This document shows positions 33,103 to 46,490 of a stretch of DNA of 64,000 nucleotides, one piece after another. The stretch spans positions 1,550,001-1,614,000 of the forward strand of contig JAGTJL010000003.1 in NCBI GenBank assembly GCA_020746875.1. Reading direction: 5' to 3'. How positions within the stretch are numbered: position 1 is the first letter of the stretch; every line of letters starts with the position of its first letter. The notes beneath the pieces were generated by a model, which had not been told where the DNA came from, did not search any database, and worked only from the letters and a program-made list of their open reading frames with translations. Made by a program: the position numbers and the translations under genes. The DNA comes from Rhexocercosporidium sp. MPI-PUGE-AT-0058 (lineage: Eukaryota; Ascomycota; Leotiomycetes; Helotiales).

Positions 33103-35075
33103 ATGTCTCTCTACTATGAGGCTGCTGACCTTCTGACAGCTCCTACTAACGTAGGTGGAAGCTTGAAGTCGAGGATATTCAGCAAGAAGGACTTGAAGTC
33201 TCAACCGGCGCAGATATATGCGCTCGCAATTGAAACATGCAAATGGAGCTCCGTTCTTAAAGAGGTTGTTGAGAATGCGGAAATACTACGTTTTGAGCAT
33301 AAGGTAAAGCACCACTAGCACCACTGCCCACGGGCTCATGGAATTCTACTGATCCAGGGTTCTGATAGTTGACACCAATCCTCTCAATTCTTCTTGTACA
33401 CGACCTTCTCTTGGCGAAACGAGGTATCGCCCTGCCTGCGACCCATGGACTAAGGACCAGTGTGGAGAGGCATAAGGGTAGACTCCAGGGCGAGTTTGTG
33501 AAAGCGCGAGTTAGGAGAAAGGTCAGCTCCACTGAAGCCTTCAAGGCATTTGTTGAGGAAGGTTTGGAAAATGGATCAGATACGTCGGATACGCCATATC
33601 CTCGCTGGGTTCGGATCAACACACTGAAGACATCACTGGAGGACCAACTGGAGACGACTTTTGTTGGATTGGAGCGTGCTACATCAATCGCGGACGTTCG
33701 AAAGCGAGGAGCCAAACGGCTGTTTATTGATGGGAATATTCCAAACCTGGTTGCTGTTTCGCCCAACGTGGATCTTTCCAAGAGTGATGCATACAAAGCG
33801 GGGGAGATCATATTTCAGGACAAGGCTTCATGTTTCCCAGCTTATATGCTCGACCCCCTTCCCCAGGACGGCAACATTATAGACACTTGTTCTGCTCCTG
33901 GAAACAAGACCACGCACCTTGCTTCGATCTTAATGGAACACAGCTCAGAGCCTGACGAGAGTTCGCAAGTGATCCACGCCTTTGAGAAGAACAAAGGCAG
34001 AGCCGAGACTTTGGGGAAGATGGTTAACCTTGCCGGGTCAAACACGTTCACCAAGCTCCACCCCGGACATGACTTCTTGAAATCAGATCCAAAATCCACT
34101 GCATTCAAAAAGGTCGGAGCTCTTTTACTGGACCCAAGTTGTTCTGGAAGTGGAATTATCGGACGAGATGATATGCCAGAACTACACCTACCTGTTCTCA
34201 AACCAGCAGTGCCTAAACATGGCTCGAGACCTGCTAAGAAATCTGCAAAGGCATCGACTGCAAAGGCACCGGAGCCAGCTGCCGAGACTAGGAAGCGAAA
34301 ACGTGAGGAACGCGATGCCTCAATGGATGTCATGGTAGATGATGATGGAGAAGTCACAGCGATCAGCTCAGAGGATGAGTTGAAGAATCGCCTCGAAGCA
34401 CTGTCCAAGTTCCAACTGGAGCTTCTTCTTCACGCTTTTAAATTTCCAGCAGCTCGAAAGATCACATACTCAACATGTTCAGTCCACGCTGAGGAAAACG
34501 AGAACGTCGTTCAGAAAGCACTAGAGAGTCCAATTGCGAAGCAGGCAGGATGGCGTATTCTGAAGCGAGAGGAGCAGATCAGAGGGATGGAGGAGTGGCC
34601 TGTTCGAGGATCTCAAGAGGCTTGTGGTGGAAACGAGGAATTAGCAGAGAGTTGTATCAGGGCGAACAAGGATGACGAACATGGTACAATGGGTTTCTTT
34701 CTAGCAGGATTCGTTCGAGACTTGAGTTCATCCACCGAAATGGACGCCAAATTCCTCCGGGACGAGCGTGGCCATCTCGTCCGGGATGTCATGGGTTTCC
34801 CTATGCCAGCAGATTTTATAGACGCGGAGATCGAAGACGCTGAACAAGAGCCAGTGGTCGAAGCGCCTGAGGAGGATCATGAATGGGGTGGTTTTGAAGA
34901 GGAGGAAGTGATTGAGGCACCTGTCTCGGCCATCAAAACCTCTAAGGCTGGCCCGACTCCAACGGAAAATCCATCCAAACAAGCAAAAGCTCCTGTAAAC
35001 AAACATGCGCATAGTGCGCTGAAGAAACGTACGCAACTTATCAAGCCAGACAAAAAGAGGAAGAAGACGAAGTAG
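33103..35075 (+). CDS. 25S rRNA (cytosine-C5)-methyltransferase, Rcm1/NSUN5 family
   Basis: Two exons, 33103-33303 and 33369-35075, give 635 aa. The start MSLYYEAADLL and the following NVGGSLKSRI match NSUN5/Rcm1. The SAM-binding motif I (DTCSAPGNKTTHLAS), motif IV with a cysteine (LLLDPSCSGSG) and motif VI with the catalytic cysteine (TYSTCSVHAEENE) are all present. The family methylates a conserved cytosine in domain IV of 25S rRNA in the nucleolus. A Lys/Ala-rich insert (about residues 365-425) separates motifs IV and VI. The C-terminus is acidic, then ends in a basic nuclear/nucleolar signal (LIKPDKKRKKTK). Intron 1 is spliced at 33304-33368. Confidence 0.93.
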
Positions 35076-35563
35076 CATGGCAGCTAAGAAACGCAATACC
35101 TTGTCATCCATTCACTGCACTGTCTGAATTACCGCGATTGATTCTGCACATGAAATTTAACGCCTACCCGTTAAGCTTTTGACTGAGTTTGGGTGGATCT
35201 TTGTGATCGTGACTTATTATCTGCAATGGTATTCTCAACTCCTTTCCTATTCATAACGTATTACCAGGCCCCGCTTTTATCATTATCCTTGTGCACTGAG
35301 CCACACAACCTTCGGTCCCATTTCCCATCCAAAGCAGTCAGTCAATCTTTACGCCCTGGTGGACCCAGACATCTACGCCCCCGATATGCATACGCCCGGG
35401 TGCTCCATGGTCTCTGTGCGCATGCGAGCAGCTCGGTCTCGTGCTCCTATATCTCGCAACATCTACTACACCGTCTACAAACCAAGGACAAACTAAACTC
35501 AAAATATCAAATTCACCGACCTAAAGGATCTACTTCAATTCCATCTCCCTACTCAATCGGACC
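35076..35563. other. intergenic region and leader of the PP2C gene
   Basis: 488 bp without a gene. A 137-codon frame starting at 35193 has no family resemblance and ends inside the next gene; it is probably the promoter and 5' leader. Confidence 0.5.
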
Positions 35564-37112
35564 ATGTCAGCAAGGCTACCACTGCGCATGGCTTACGTGC
35601 GCGTAGGTCGTGTGACCATCTTGAGATCACCGACCATGAGCTTCTATTCAACGAAAGCAGCGCCTTCGGCATCGAATTTCACCAGGGCTGCGAAATACAT
35701 TGCTGGTGCTGGTGTGGTAAGTGTACCCGGGTTTTGGTACTTTACAACTGGCCGCAATGAAGCACCACCACATCTGGACGGTATGCCAGGTATGTTATTT
35801 CTGTGCCAAAATTCTTCACAATCTGGGGCCTGACATTGAATCCCATTGTTCTGAACCTGAGATTTTGGTAATGAAACATACTAAGATTTAATCAGCCGAG
35901 GAGTTGCTAGTCCGTCAAGGTCCTTCCAAGGACGAAGTAACGCGCATGATATCACAAGAAAAGTATTCATATCAGCATAAAATCGGTGGTGTCAGTAGAT
36001 ATGACGGTACCCGCGTAGCGTCCAATTCTCCATGCGAGGACCAGTATATTCACGGCACCTTTCCTTCACCTTGGAAGGAGGGGAGCAAGTGGATTGCGTG
36101 GGGAGTCCTCGACGGTCACTCAGGATGGCAAGCAGCAGATCTCCTACAGAAACAACTCCTGCCTTTCGTGAGACATGGATTGAGCCAGATCAAACCTAAT
36201 GCGGACCGAGAGGTTGTATCTGACGAGAAAATTGGCGACGCTATCAAGAAGGCATTCGTCAAACTTGACGATTCGATTCTCAAAAATGCCGTGGATGCCT
36301 CCCAAGGTAGTGGTTCACTTCAGGATAAGTTGGCGAACATTGCACCTGCTTTTGCAGGCTCATGCGCCTTGTTATCGATTTATGATCCTACGACGTGCAA
36401 ACTGCATGTAGCCTGTACCGGGGACTCGAGAGCAGTCCTGGGACAGCAAAATGCCAATGGAAAATGGGAAGCCATACCCCTGTCAATTGACCAGACCGGC
36501 GACAACGAAGCAGAAATCGCTCGACTCAAAAAGGAGCACCCTGGCGAAGAGGAGATTATCGCCGGTGGACGTGTGCTTGGCATTATGGTCTCGAGAGCAT
36601 TTGGAGATAGTCGATGGAAGTGGCCTGTTGATTTACAGAAGGAATTGAAAAAGAAGTTCGAAGGCCCTTGGATCTTGACTCCAAAGTACAAGGTCTTAAC
36701 TCCGCCATACCTTACGGCTGAGCCGGTCGTGACGAGCACAAGAATCGATACTGGAAAACCTTCATTCTTGATCATGGCGACGGATGGATTGTGGGATGAT
36801 GTGTCGAACCAGCAAGCTGTTGACCTTGTTGCAAAGTGGCTAGAGACGCCTGTGACTTTGAGGAAGGATGGCAAGACGGAGCCGAAGTATGAGCCGTATG
36901 ACTTCTCAAACTTCGAGTGGAAAGAGCAGTTCGTTGAGGGGAGGACTACAGTTCAAGATGATAATGCGGCAGTTCACCTGGTGCGCAATTCTCTAGGGGG
37001 AAATCATCAAGAGATGATAGCGGGCCGACTTGCTTATGGGACTCCATTCTGCAGAAATATCCGGGATGATATTACGGTGCAGGTGGTTTTCTTTAATGTC
37101 CCAGGCCAATGA
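35564..37112 (+). CDS. mitochondrial PP2C-type phosphatase (pyruvate dehydrogenase phosphatase, Ptc5-like)
   Basis: Two exons, 35564-35789 and 35896-37112, give 480 aa. The basic, Ser/Arg-rich N-terminus (MSARLPLRMAYVRVGRVTIL) is a likely mitochondrial presequence, and a short hydrophobic segment (YIAGAGVVSVPGFWYF) may anchor it. PP2C metal-binding and core motifs are present: CEDQY (motif 1), WGVLDGHSGW (motif 2), CTGDSRAVLG, LGIMVSRAFGDSRWK, ATDGLWDDVSNQQ and RDDITVQVVFF. Such enzymes dephosphorylate the E1-alpha subunit and reactivate the pyruvate dehydrogenase complex. The substrate is inferred from family resemblance and targeting. Confidence 0.88.
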
Positions 37113-38397
37113 TTAATTGATGAGACATTGAGAATTTGAGGTATTTTGTTAGGCTCGCTTAGCCGTGGGAGCAGGAAAATCAAGGGTAAAATTGCAGGTT
37201 CGCCATTTGATCTGAATACTTGTTGCTTGCCTGATATGTTGTGTTTCATTTGATACCAATGCCTCACTTTTGCTGTCTCGAAAGCCGCTTTGTTGTCCTG
37301 GGCAATTCTTTTGGAAGTTTAGTTAGTCGCCGGTTCTTCTGGCTTGCAATATATCCTATTCGGTAATATACCGGTTGTAGCCAGTAATTAGCAGCCAAAC
37401 GAGTCGCACGCAGCAGGAGAAAGCACTTGTATATGTTGTTGATATTAGCGACATTGGTCCTTATTTGGAAGATGTTTTGTCGCGTCTAAGTGGGGGTATT
37501 AAAGCTCTCTTGGCACCCTTTGCGCTTTGTAGGGTGTTGAAAGTCAAGAGGGTCGCATCTTCAATCTGTTCTTATAGAATTGGGCAAGTCTTTCCATGCA
37601 GCAAAGCGGGTTTAATGCTTAACTCCTTCCTCCTCCGGATCTCGCGAGCATAGCCCAATCCAGAATTTATGCACAGCAGTAACCACAGGGCGTCAACGGC
37701 CGACCCTCTACTTTTGCTTCATCTTCGTCAGCGGCGTACATCCCTTTCAAGTCGTTTCAACTTACTTGTACTTCTAAATGTCCTTGACATAAGAGTAGCT
37801 TGATTTCTTGACTTTAATTGGTCGAGTGAACTAAGTTTGGAGTGCGAGAGTTGGGCGTCTTTCACGATGCGCATCATCAAGCCTTCTTTGCTTAAAAATG
37901 CGGATCGACGCCAACTCGGAATGACGGCACATCAAGGTTTAGATTGAGGCTCCAAACGCCCCCGCCCCTCACGGTCGAGAATTCGTTGATCGGCATACCC
38001 TTACACCGAATTATGTCTAGTTTGTACGTATTATGCAGTGTTGTGCAGTGTTGTGCAGTGTTGTGCAATTCACAATTGCTTGGGTCATGAGGGAGTTCTT
38101 CCAGAAAGATGTGGATTGTGGATGTGTGGACAGGGGGGTTGGGGATTATATCCGGGAGCTTTTCTTCCCTGATGGAGTTATGAAATGTTGCCCTCCTATT
38201 TTGCGTAGTCGTCGTGTTACGAGTAGAGTCTTCTTCCTGCTTGGAAATGCTCCATCCTATTTTGATAGTTTTATAAAAGGCTCTGCCTCCTGCAACTCTT
38301 TCTTCTTTCGGCATCTGTCTGTCTTCTTGTGACTTTCCTTTCCTCTTTCTGCATTCTCGGTTTTTCTTATCAGCAGGTTCTTGGCTTGGCTTGGAAG
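37113..38397. other. 1.3 kb promoter region of the MFS transporter gene
   Basis: No gene is visible. A tandem array of a 10 bp unit lies at 38031-38067 (listed separately), and CT-rich leader sequence occurs from about 38280. Confidence 0.55.
38031..38067. repeat. 10 bp tandem repeat upstream of the MFS gene
   Basis: About 3.7 copies of TTGTGCAGTG (the first copy has one mismatch) lie 330 bp upstream of the transporter start codon. It could be a simple slippage product or a cluster of transcription-factor sites. Confidence 0.85.
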
Positions 38398-40510
38398 ATG
38401 GCCCATCCATCTTCTTCCTCTGCGTCATCGCGAACAGCTACCGAGGCCGCCCCTGAACAAGACGTTGAGGCTCAGAAGAAATCAACTCAGAAAAAGGCAG
38501 CGCATTGGGAGCTGGTATTTGATCAGACACATGTAACCCCCGAGGTATTGAACTGGCCCTACAAAGGTTCGGGGACAGAAGAGGACCCATATGTCGTTGA
38601 GTACATTGAGAATGATAGGAGGAATCCTATGCTCTTCCCTAAGTGGAAGAAATGGATGATCACTTTGCTTGTAGCAGTTGTAAGTATTTCCCCATTCTTG
38701 GGCTTGATCAACTGATTTCATTCGCATGAGATTTTCCACTCTGGTTATGGAACGTTGGTACTGACTTCTCCCATCAAAGGTAACATTAGCAGTCGCATTT
38801 GTTTCTTCAGCCTACAGCGGCGGCATCGAAGGAATCCTTTCAACTTTCCACGTCGGCACCGAAGTAGCCACTCTGGGAATTTCTCTCTTCGTCCTCGGTT
38901 TCGCCATCGGTCCCCTTCTTTGGGCACCCTTCTCCGAGCTATACGGACGACAAGTTCTCTTCTTCGGCACCTATGCTATGCTTACAGCCTTTAACGCTGG
39001 CGCAGCTGGCTCGCAAAATATCGAGACGCTTATCATCTTGCGATTCTTTGCTGGTGCTTTCGGATCGTCCCCTTTGACGAACGCAGGCGGTGTTATTGCG
39101 GATATGTTCCCTGCTTCTGAGCGTGGGTTGGCGATGAGTATCTTCGCTGCTGCACCATTCCTCGGTCCTACAATCGGTAAGCCAAACTCGATTCGAGACA
39201 TGCAGACTGCAGAGCTAATACTTTACAGGACCCATCGCAGGCGGTTTCCTTGGAGAGGCAGAAGGCTGGAGATGGGTCGAAGGCCTAATGGCAATCTTCA
39301 CTGGCATCCTCTGGATAGTCGGGTCCCTCACCATCCCCGAAACCTACACCCCAGTAATCCTCCGACGCCGCGCAAAGAAACTCTCAAAGATGACGGGCAA
39401 GGTCTACAAGTCCTCCATAGAAGTCAGCCATGGCACTAAGACCATCTCGCAAGAATTCAAGACCGCGCTTTCCAGACCATGGATCCTGCTCTTCCGTGAG
39501 CCCATCGTCCTGCTACTTAGTATCTACATGGCTATCATCTACGGCACACTGTACATGATGTTCGGCGCCTTCCCGATCGTGTACCAGCAGCAACGCGGCT
39601 GGAGCGCCGGGATAGGGGGGTTGAGCTTCATAGGCGTGGCGGTAGGCATGATCATCGCCGTTTGCTACTCCATCTTCGACAACAAGCGCTACGTCAAGAT
39701 CGAAGCGAAACACAACGGCAACGCACCGCCTGAAGCTCGTCTCCCTCCAGCTCTCATCGGCAGTATCGCGCTGCCTATCGGGCTTTTCTGGTTCGCATGG
39801 ACGAACTACCCTAGTATCCATTGGAGCGTATCGATTATCGGCACAGCACCTTTCGGGTTTGGCATGGTGCTTGTGTTCCTGAGCATCATGAACTACCTGA
39901 TCGATTCGTATGTCATATACGCCGCCTCCGTATTAGCTGCGAACTCGGTTCTGCGATCGCTGTTCGGCGCGGCGTTCCCTTTGTTTACAACCTGTAAGCC
40001 TCACCCATCATCTCGCTTCCCTTCCCTTCCCATTCTCGCTTACACTACCCGTCAAACCTTACCTCGCCCCCTTTTCCCTCGCCTTACATCGAAACTTTAA
40101 AACGTCTCGACTCCTCAACCCTACAGAGTTCTAAGCTGACATAATACCAACCTGCAGACATGTATCAGAACCTCGGCATCCACTGGGCATCTACGATCCC
40201 GGCATTCCTCGCACTAGCATGCGTGCCTTTCCCTTTCCTGTTCTATAAGTACGGGAGGGGGATTCGGTTGAAGTGTAAATACGCGGCTGAGGCGGCAGAG
40301 TTCTTGGAGAAGATGAAGGGTGGGCGGGGAAGTGGGGATGAGAACGGGGATGAGCGAGAGCAGAGGGTAGAGGAGGGTGAGGAGTTGGGTGATGACGGAG
40401 CGGAGAAGAGAGGTCAGGAAACGCATGCCGATGGTAATGCTGAGGGATCTGGGGAGAAGGATGCGCAGGAGCAGGTTGATCTGGAGAGGGGTGATTCGAG
40501 GAAGATATAA
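38398..40510 (+). CDS. major facilitator superfamily transporter, DHA1 (drug:H+ antiporter-1) type
   Basis: Four exons, 38398-38679, 38780-39176, 39229-39993 and 40158-40510, give 598 aa. A roughly 90-residue hydrophilic N-terminus contains the DHA1 hallmark [26 protein letters not shown]. About twelve membrane helices follow. The loop motif PFSELYGRQ after helix 2 is MFS motif A, and [20 protein letters not shown] and [16 protein letters not shown] match DHA1 motifs. The acidic C-terminal tail (about 70 residues, Glu/Gly/Asp-rich) is cytosolic. Family members export drugs, polyamines or secondary metabolites; no biosynthetic cluster surrounds this gene, so the substrate is open. Confidence 0.9.
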
Positions 40511-41283
40511 GGTCTATGATAGGTAGATGGACAGAGTATTGCATACCTAGTATGCGTGTTAGGTCAGTTTTGTTTATTGTTTGTTCAGCGATGCATGGCT
40601 GGAGTTATATTAGAGCGGTACTTTAATTGAAGCTTCGTGGCAATTGGAGCACTTTTTCGCATAGAATCTACTACATTACATAGTTATGGAGAGACATATA
40701 GAATCATATTTAATCTGCTTATCATCTATTCCTCGAGACGATAGCATATCTTGCTCATCCTAAGACTGGCAGGGGGGAAGCTAACTGGCGATCTCCTCAA
40801 AAGGGGGAGGGAAGTACTATTGTCTAGGACAGATATGTCTGGATGATAGAGGTCAACAAAGCTATCAAATAACTTGATAATATTGGAAGTCTTCTAACTC
40901 ACGCAAAGCTAACAAATATGGCTGCCAACTTATCCGTGGATCTGATCAACTCTGCTCCTCTGGCTGGCTTTAATGATCTGGGATACACAGATCAGTTGTG
41001 CTAGATTGACCTACTATAGGATATGAGCTTTGCGCATACTGTTTTAACGTGTAGGAAATTTTCAAGTGTTCGAATGTCTGGATACCATATCTCGAGAAGA
41101 ACTATACAAGATATTAAATAAATCAAATGAGTACACAAAAGAACTACCTTCCCAGATTCACCGAAATCCCAACCAACCTAATATACAATGCGAAATCACA
41201 AACTCTCAACTCCCTTTCCGAAATATACAACCCTTTCCAACTCCCCTCCCCATCTCCCCATCTCCCCTCCACCTCTCACTCCC
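40511..41283. other. convergent 3' intergenic region
   Basis: About 770 bp, AT-rich, between convergent genes. No coding signal or RNA gene was recognised. Confidence 0.6.
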
Positions 41284-41901
41284 CTAACTCCCACCATAGG
41301 CCCTCTCCGGCCTCCTCAACCCCCTCTCAACATCCTCCTCCACCCTCCCCTGCACCTCCCTCTCCCTCCTCACCCTCTCCCTCTCCTCCTCCTCAACCCG
41401 TCTCCTCTCCTCCCCATCATCGAAATAGTTCCCCGCCCCTCCCCTCCCACCACGGTACGTCGGTTTCGAACTCCCCATCACGCGCTGCGCCGGCGCTTCA
41501 GCGGGTCGTGTCGTGGCTGTCGAGTGCGTGTCTTCTGGTTGTTGGGAGAGGCCGTGGGATTGCAGGGACGAGGGCTGGACCCAGTTGCCGGCGCCGCCGC
41601 GGCCGGTGTGCTGGTATTCGGGGGCGGGGAGGGAGGTGGTGTTTGATGGGGTTGATGTGGTGGGAGAAGAGGGGGTTTGGGATTCGATGTCGCCGGTCTG
41701 GGGGGAGGGTTGTTAGTGAGAGGGCTTGGGTATGGAGAAGTGGTTTCTTTAGAACAGGGAGATGAAGTGTGGCAATGGCGGGGTTTCTGGAAGTGTGGGA
41801 GTGGAGAGAAGACTCACGTTCTTTGTAGCATCCGCAATGTCCTGTTTGCTGTAGTAGTTGCCAGCTCCTCCTCTCCCGACCTTCCTGTAGACGTCACTCA
41901 T
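41284..41901 (-). CDS. DUF3602 protein with three GRGGAGN motifs
   Basis: Two exons on the minus strand, 41901-41818 and 41697-41284, give 165 aa. Three copies of the diagnostic motif are seen: VGRGGAGNYYS near the start, TGRGGAGNWVQ in the middle and GGRGGAGNYFDD toward the end. The C-terminus is a highly charged Glu/Arg helix (about residues 125-160). DUF3602 is a fungal family of unknown function, with small disordered proteins often abundant in conidia or under stress. The start MSDVYRKVGRGG is the family's typical start. The frame is open far upstream, but that part has no resemblance to the family and is taken as leader. Confidence 0.88.
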
Positions 41902-44096
41902 GATTGCTGGTGAGTACGCGTGCAATTGCTCTGTTTGAGTGTTGTATGGGTAGATAAGTCTACCAAGGAGGTAGATAGATATGGATAGATATGGAGTATA
42001 TAAACTCAGACGGAAATAAATGTGGATGAAATATACTCTCACAACACGCAGCCTTGTTTCGTGTTTTAAGGAAAAAAGCTCCCTAGAGCTCGAAGTGCAT
42101 TTTCCTTCAACCAGCCAGCTACAGGACTGTAACCCCGAGGTCAATTGTGGCTCCACACCACAACTGGAAAGCCCCCGCGATAAGATAAAAGAAACACCCC
42201 ACCTTGCTTTTTCCTTACCTTGAAATGGCCTCATTCGCTGTTCACGCTTCTTGGCTGAATAAAATTCTGCAGGTGGTCTGCCTGCGGGTAGGAGTTGCTT
42301 TTTCAAGAGAATTTTCTCCTTGGGGGGCATTCGTTCCTTGTTGGAGGAGAAATCACATTGATCAGGTTCACCCTAGGGCTGAGCTAAGCTGAGCTGATTC
42401 CGAGGACCCCTCCTTGCGGCTTTGCCGATCTCGGCGGGGTTACCTTCGGGAGACGCCTAGTTTTTTTTTGGGAGCCGATTGTGAATAGTTGAGAATTCTG
42501 AGAAGCGGATGATCTGAAAGTTTGAGCAATAGTTACTGTCATCCACTCAGGTACAGTAATTCTCAGCTAAGATGTGTATGAGAACGTCATTTCGCATTGT
42601 CTGACGATTTGAGGACTTTAGGTGAACCCGGCCGCGTCATTTTGGAAAAGATATGCGAAGTATAGTACATTGTTCGAGGCTCCAGAGTTTGCCATCATGC
42701 TGGAGAATACCCGGCATGTTGGCTGTGTTTTCGAATACGGTGAGCTGTCTGTAACCAAACGTTTATACATACTCATTATAGACCAGGAGATCGGTCCCAT
42801 AATCCTTCAGTAACTCGGTACTCGGAAGTGTTGACATATCTCGGGACATACTTCTCATTCGGTCAGTATTTCTCAGCGCGCACTTTCGAAGGCTCCAAGT
42901 ATTCCTTCCATTCCCAAGCCAGATGTAAAGTGGTAAGTAGTCCGATAAAACACCCTCTTCCCAAATAGATGAGGAGTTCGGTTCTCCCGGTCCCGTAGTG
43001 CTGGCTGGACAGATTAACTTTCATGCGATCTGCCAGACGTCATGGTGGAGCAAGCTCTTTTTATGGAGACGGCCATCCTTCTGACCAAGCCACGCGCTCC
43101 ACGATGCCGTACATAGACAACTTTTTTTTTGTCCGCGACACCGCTTGGAAATGCAGCTGACTGTAGTTACACAGCCACAACAAAGGTTGGTTTCGTGTTT
43201 TTTAAGACCATTACGTTGATGTTTCTCGGCTGTCGGATCTTGTGATTTCTTGTTGGATGACCTGTTTGGCGCGGATGGAAAGTCTTTTGATCCCGAGAGT
43301 TTGGTGTGCTTCTACTCCTGCGTATGCGCTATTCCGAACCAGCCCATTGGACTTGCTTGTCCTATGAGATTTTGGAAAGTAAATCTAAGAGTGCGCGTCC
43401 GTACACTGGACCCGAATTCAAACAATTTCCCCAAGCTCGATAATTCCTGTACCGTACTCAGATCTTCTTGTCAATTAGCTCCTCGACTCTTCGGAGTCCA
43501 AGATTGTTTAAACTGTGGTTCAGCTGGGGTGAGGCGGCGCCCCGCGAGGGATTAAAATCATCGTGCAGTGTCTCAGGCATTCCCCCTGCCCACGTCTCGG
43601 CATGCGGGTCACGATGCCCCATCTCCCATGCCCTGTTGAGGGGGAAGGGAAAAAAAAATGAAGGATGTTTCGGGAAACAATCTTCACACAAATTTGGAGA
43701 ACCTGGGAAGAGTGAAGGTTACAGAAAAAGTTAAAAGAGAGGCACTCCAGTTACTCGATTGGAAGAATTGCTCCAGGGTATGGGGCCTAGAACACATGAT
43801 AGGCAACTTTGTGTGATCTCCATTTAGTGCTCCCCAGGCCAGCACGGGCATCCTGTTGAACAGATACTCTCGTGATCGGCAGCATTGAACAATCAATTCT
43901 TGACTTTGGCTTTCGCTGTGCCTCATGCAGAAAAAGGCTGGGATAGAAGCAGAGGCACACCTCGGATAATCTTTCAATCAATAAAGCCATTCGCTCGTCA
44001 AGCCGAATGAATGCTGGGTGGGAATTAGGGAATGGCTAAAGTCCAGCTTTGGTTTTTGGGGCTCGCTTGAATATGGGGGGCGTGCAAGCAGCCATT

Positions 44097-44117
44097 GGTA
44101 GGTAGGTAGGTAGGTAG
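44097..44117. repeat. (GGTA)n microsatellite
   Basis: Five perfect GGTA copies are followed directly by a short (GTCA)n run to 44127, in non-coding DNA. Confidence 0.9.
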
Positions 44118-45192
44118 TCAGTCAGTCGATAGCTTGATTCAAGCACCGATTCCAAGAAAGAGGACGGACATCCAGAACTCTCATGAATGAAGTCCAGACG
44201 CCTGGAATTCGAATTGAACTCAAAAATTGTTGAAGAACGGGTTATCAAATCTTATAACACCTTCCACATCGACTTTCCTGGCTCCCCTTCTTTAGAAGTT
44301 TCTTGCCGCGAGATGCTAGGCATGATATTCCACATTGAGGAGGTGGGTTCCGCAGTTTCCAATCAACGCCATGCCCCTCTCCCCGCGTCATGCCGTAGCC
44401 GCTGTGAGAAGCACTCAGAAGGGTATCGATCACCGTATCTGCGACAAAGCTCTTTGGTGGGATCGGAGAGCAGGAGTTGTCTCCTCTCATTTTGATCTTG
44501 GGCGGCAGGGGCGAATCGAATGCCCATGAGCTTATGTGGTAGCAGTGCTGATCAGAAAATATAAGCAGCGATGATCCTTCTCTGGAGAAGGCCTAGAACT
44601 AGCATGCGTCTGTCGTCCGTATGGGTGTCGGCCTGTTCCCAGGAACGGGCATGATAGAGGGGGGACGACAGGACAAGATCAAATGAAAGTCTCCTCGTAC
44701 CTTGCGGCGGGTGACGGTGATGTATGCCATGTCAGCTGTGAAGCCGGGGACGATCAAAAATTAACTGATCATTGGCACACCTTTCAGCTGCAGAGGGCCC
44801 AAAGCAGCGAGAAGAGGGCGTGTATCTGCCCATGCTTGTCGCAATACAGTAGGGACGAGACGGATATCGAAATCGCTCTCAAGCGCCCCTGTGTGCCACT
44901 CGCTGAATGCGATCCACCTGAGCCCCTTGTTGAAGCCCACCGGCCGGCGATTGCGACATCTGCTTCTAAGTATGGCTGGCGGCAGATGGCGCTTCTTCTT
45001 TCTTGGTTCCCTTCCCTAGCCCGGCCCCATCGAATTCGCATCTCGTCGCCGTATTTCATCATGTTCAGCTTACGGTCTTGCCGCCGTAGGGGAAAAGAAC
45101 GCCCTTCTTTTCCGATTCCCTAGTCAGTCATGCGGCAGGGGGGCCCATCTTCTTGTTCTCGCCAACGTGTTGGGAAGCCGCCTCTACCCCAG

Positions 45193-45234
45193 TCATTCAT
45201 TCATTCTTTCATTCATTCATTCATTCATCCATCC
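45193..45234. repeat. (TCAT)n microsatellite
   Basis: About ten near-perfect TCAT units, with one CTTT interruption and an ATCC-variant end, in non-coding DNA. Confidence 0.9.
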
Positions 45235-46490
45235 AGCAGCAGGGCCAACGTGCAGTGCCTAAAAAGACGACGTAGGCAAGGCAGGGCAGCTGGGAGGGGA
45301 GGGGTGTCCTGTGACACGGATTATTGGCTGATCGAAGTCCACAGCGTAGACAATCACGAGGAGGCCTCGATGCGGTTAGTCAAGATCGCTGTCCTTACCA
45401 CTTTCTGCGTGGCTGCGTGCGTGCCCATGAAGAAAAAGTCGAGAGAGTGTGTACTCCTCGTACTTGGGTGGTGTACGACGTGGGGCAGGATGGGGCCCGT
45501 AGATACTATGGCGTTCCGCTGAAGATACGGTCCTGTACCTCAAAATTGGGATTTTAATTAAGACTCTCCCAATAAAGCATGGTTGAATTGGATACCTTTG
45601 AAGGCTGTGGCGTGCTAGGTCGAGTAGGTATATTTGTAGATGTACAAGTACAGTCCAGTACTGTAGACGAGGTGAATGACCCAATATCAGCTGCCCCCCC
45701 CTCACCAGCCCCGAGGTTGAGTGCTGACATAAGGTAAGATTTGCCTGAAGCCCCAACCCCAGCCCCAACCGGCCCCCTCTCCTCTCGCGCCTTTCTTAGA
45801 CAAAGTCCAATAATACGATCGATAGATATCCTTTGTTCGTTCCTGCAGACGTAAGGAAAGGAATGGAATGGAAGGGAAGGGAAGACAGACGGCACTTGGG
45901 AACCATTTATGTTTTGTTTTATTTTATTTGATCTGTACCAAGTACAAGCCAGTCCGTCCTGCCACTGTCCAGTCCAGACAGAGATCCCAAGACCGACGGA
46001 CATCTCCTCTCCCCTCCCGCCACAGGGACGCGACTGAACAAAAGGCCAGAACCCACGGCTGATGCTCACTACAGTGGTGGCCTATCACAGCCCGCCGCCT
46101 CCACCTGACCTGACCTGACCTCACCTCCACCACATCCGCATCCGCATCCACCTGTTTGTTCTCTGCTCTCCTCTACAGTACTCTGCTCTCCCTCTCGTCT
46201 CCTCCCCTCCCACATCCCCCCCCCCCCAGCCCATCCATACCACCAAGCCAAGGAACCGACCAACAACGTGCGTGCGTGCCCTGCCCGGCTCTCCTCCCTG
46301 CCCCGGCCGCTTTGGTTTGGGCTCTGGCTCTCGCTCTGGCTGGCTTGCCCATCAGCAGAACACAACACAACCAACCCTTCAGCGCTTTCCAGAATTATTA
46401 TTTTATTATTTTTCCTCACCCCTTCCACCCCTCGTACTCTCACAACACCAAACAACGACCATTGCCAACACTCCTTTCACGCCTTGCATT

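Noticed and set aside
32737..33204. 155-codon minus-strand frame overlapping the Rcm1-like first exon
   Set aside because: No domain, composition unlike its neighbours, and antisense to a well-supported exon.
35193..35606. 137-codon frame in the PP2C leader
   Set aside because: No resemblance to any family, and it overlaps the true start in another frame.
41749..42330. 193-codon minus-strand frame extending DUF3602 upstream
   Set aside because: Only the part from MSDVYRKVG onward matches the family; the upstream part is leader sequence and the downstream end reads into the intron.
44683..45123. 146-codon plus frame in the gene-poor region
   Set aside because: No family resemblance, many Cys, Arg and Pro residues typical of random GC-rich translation, and a competing antisense frame.
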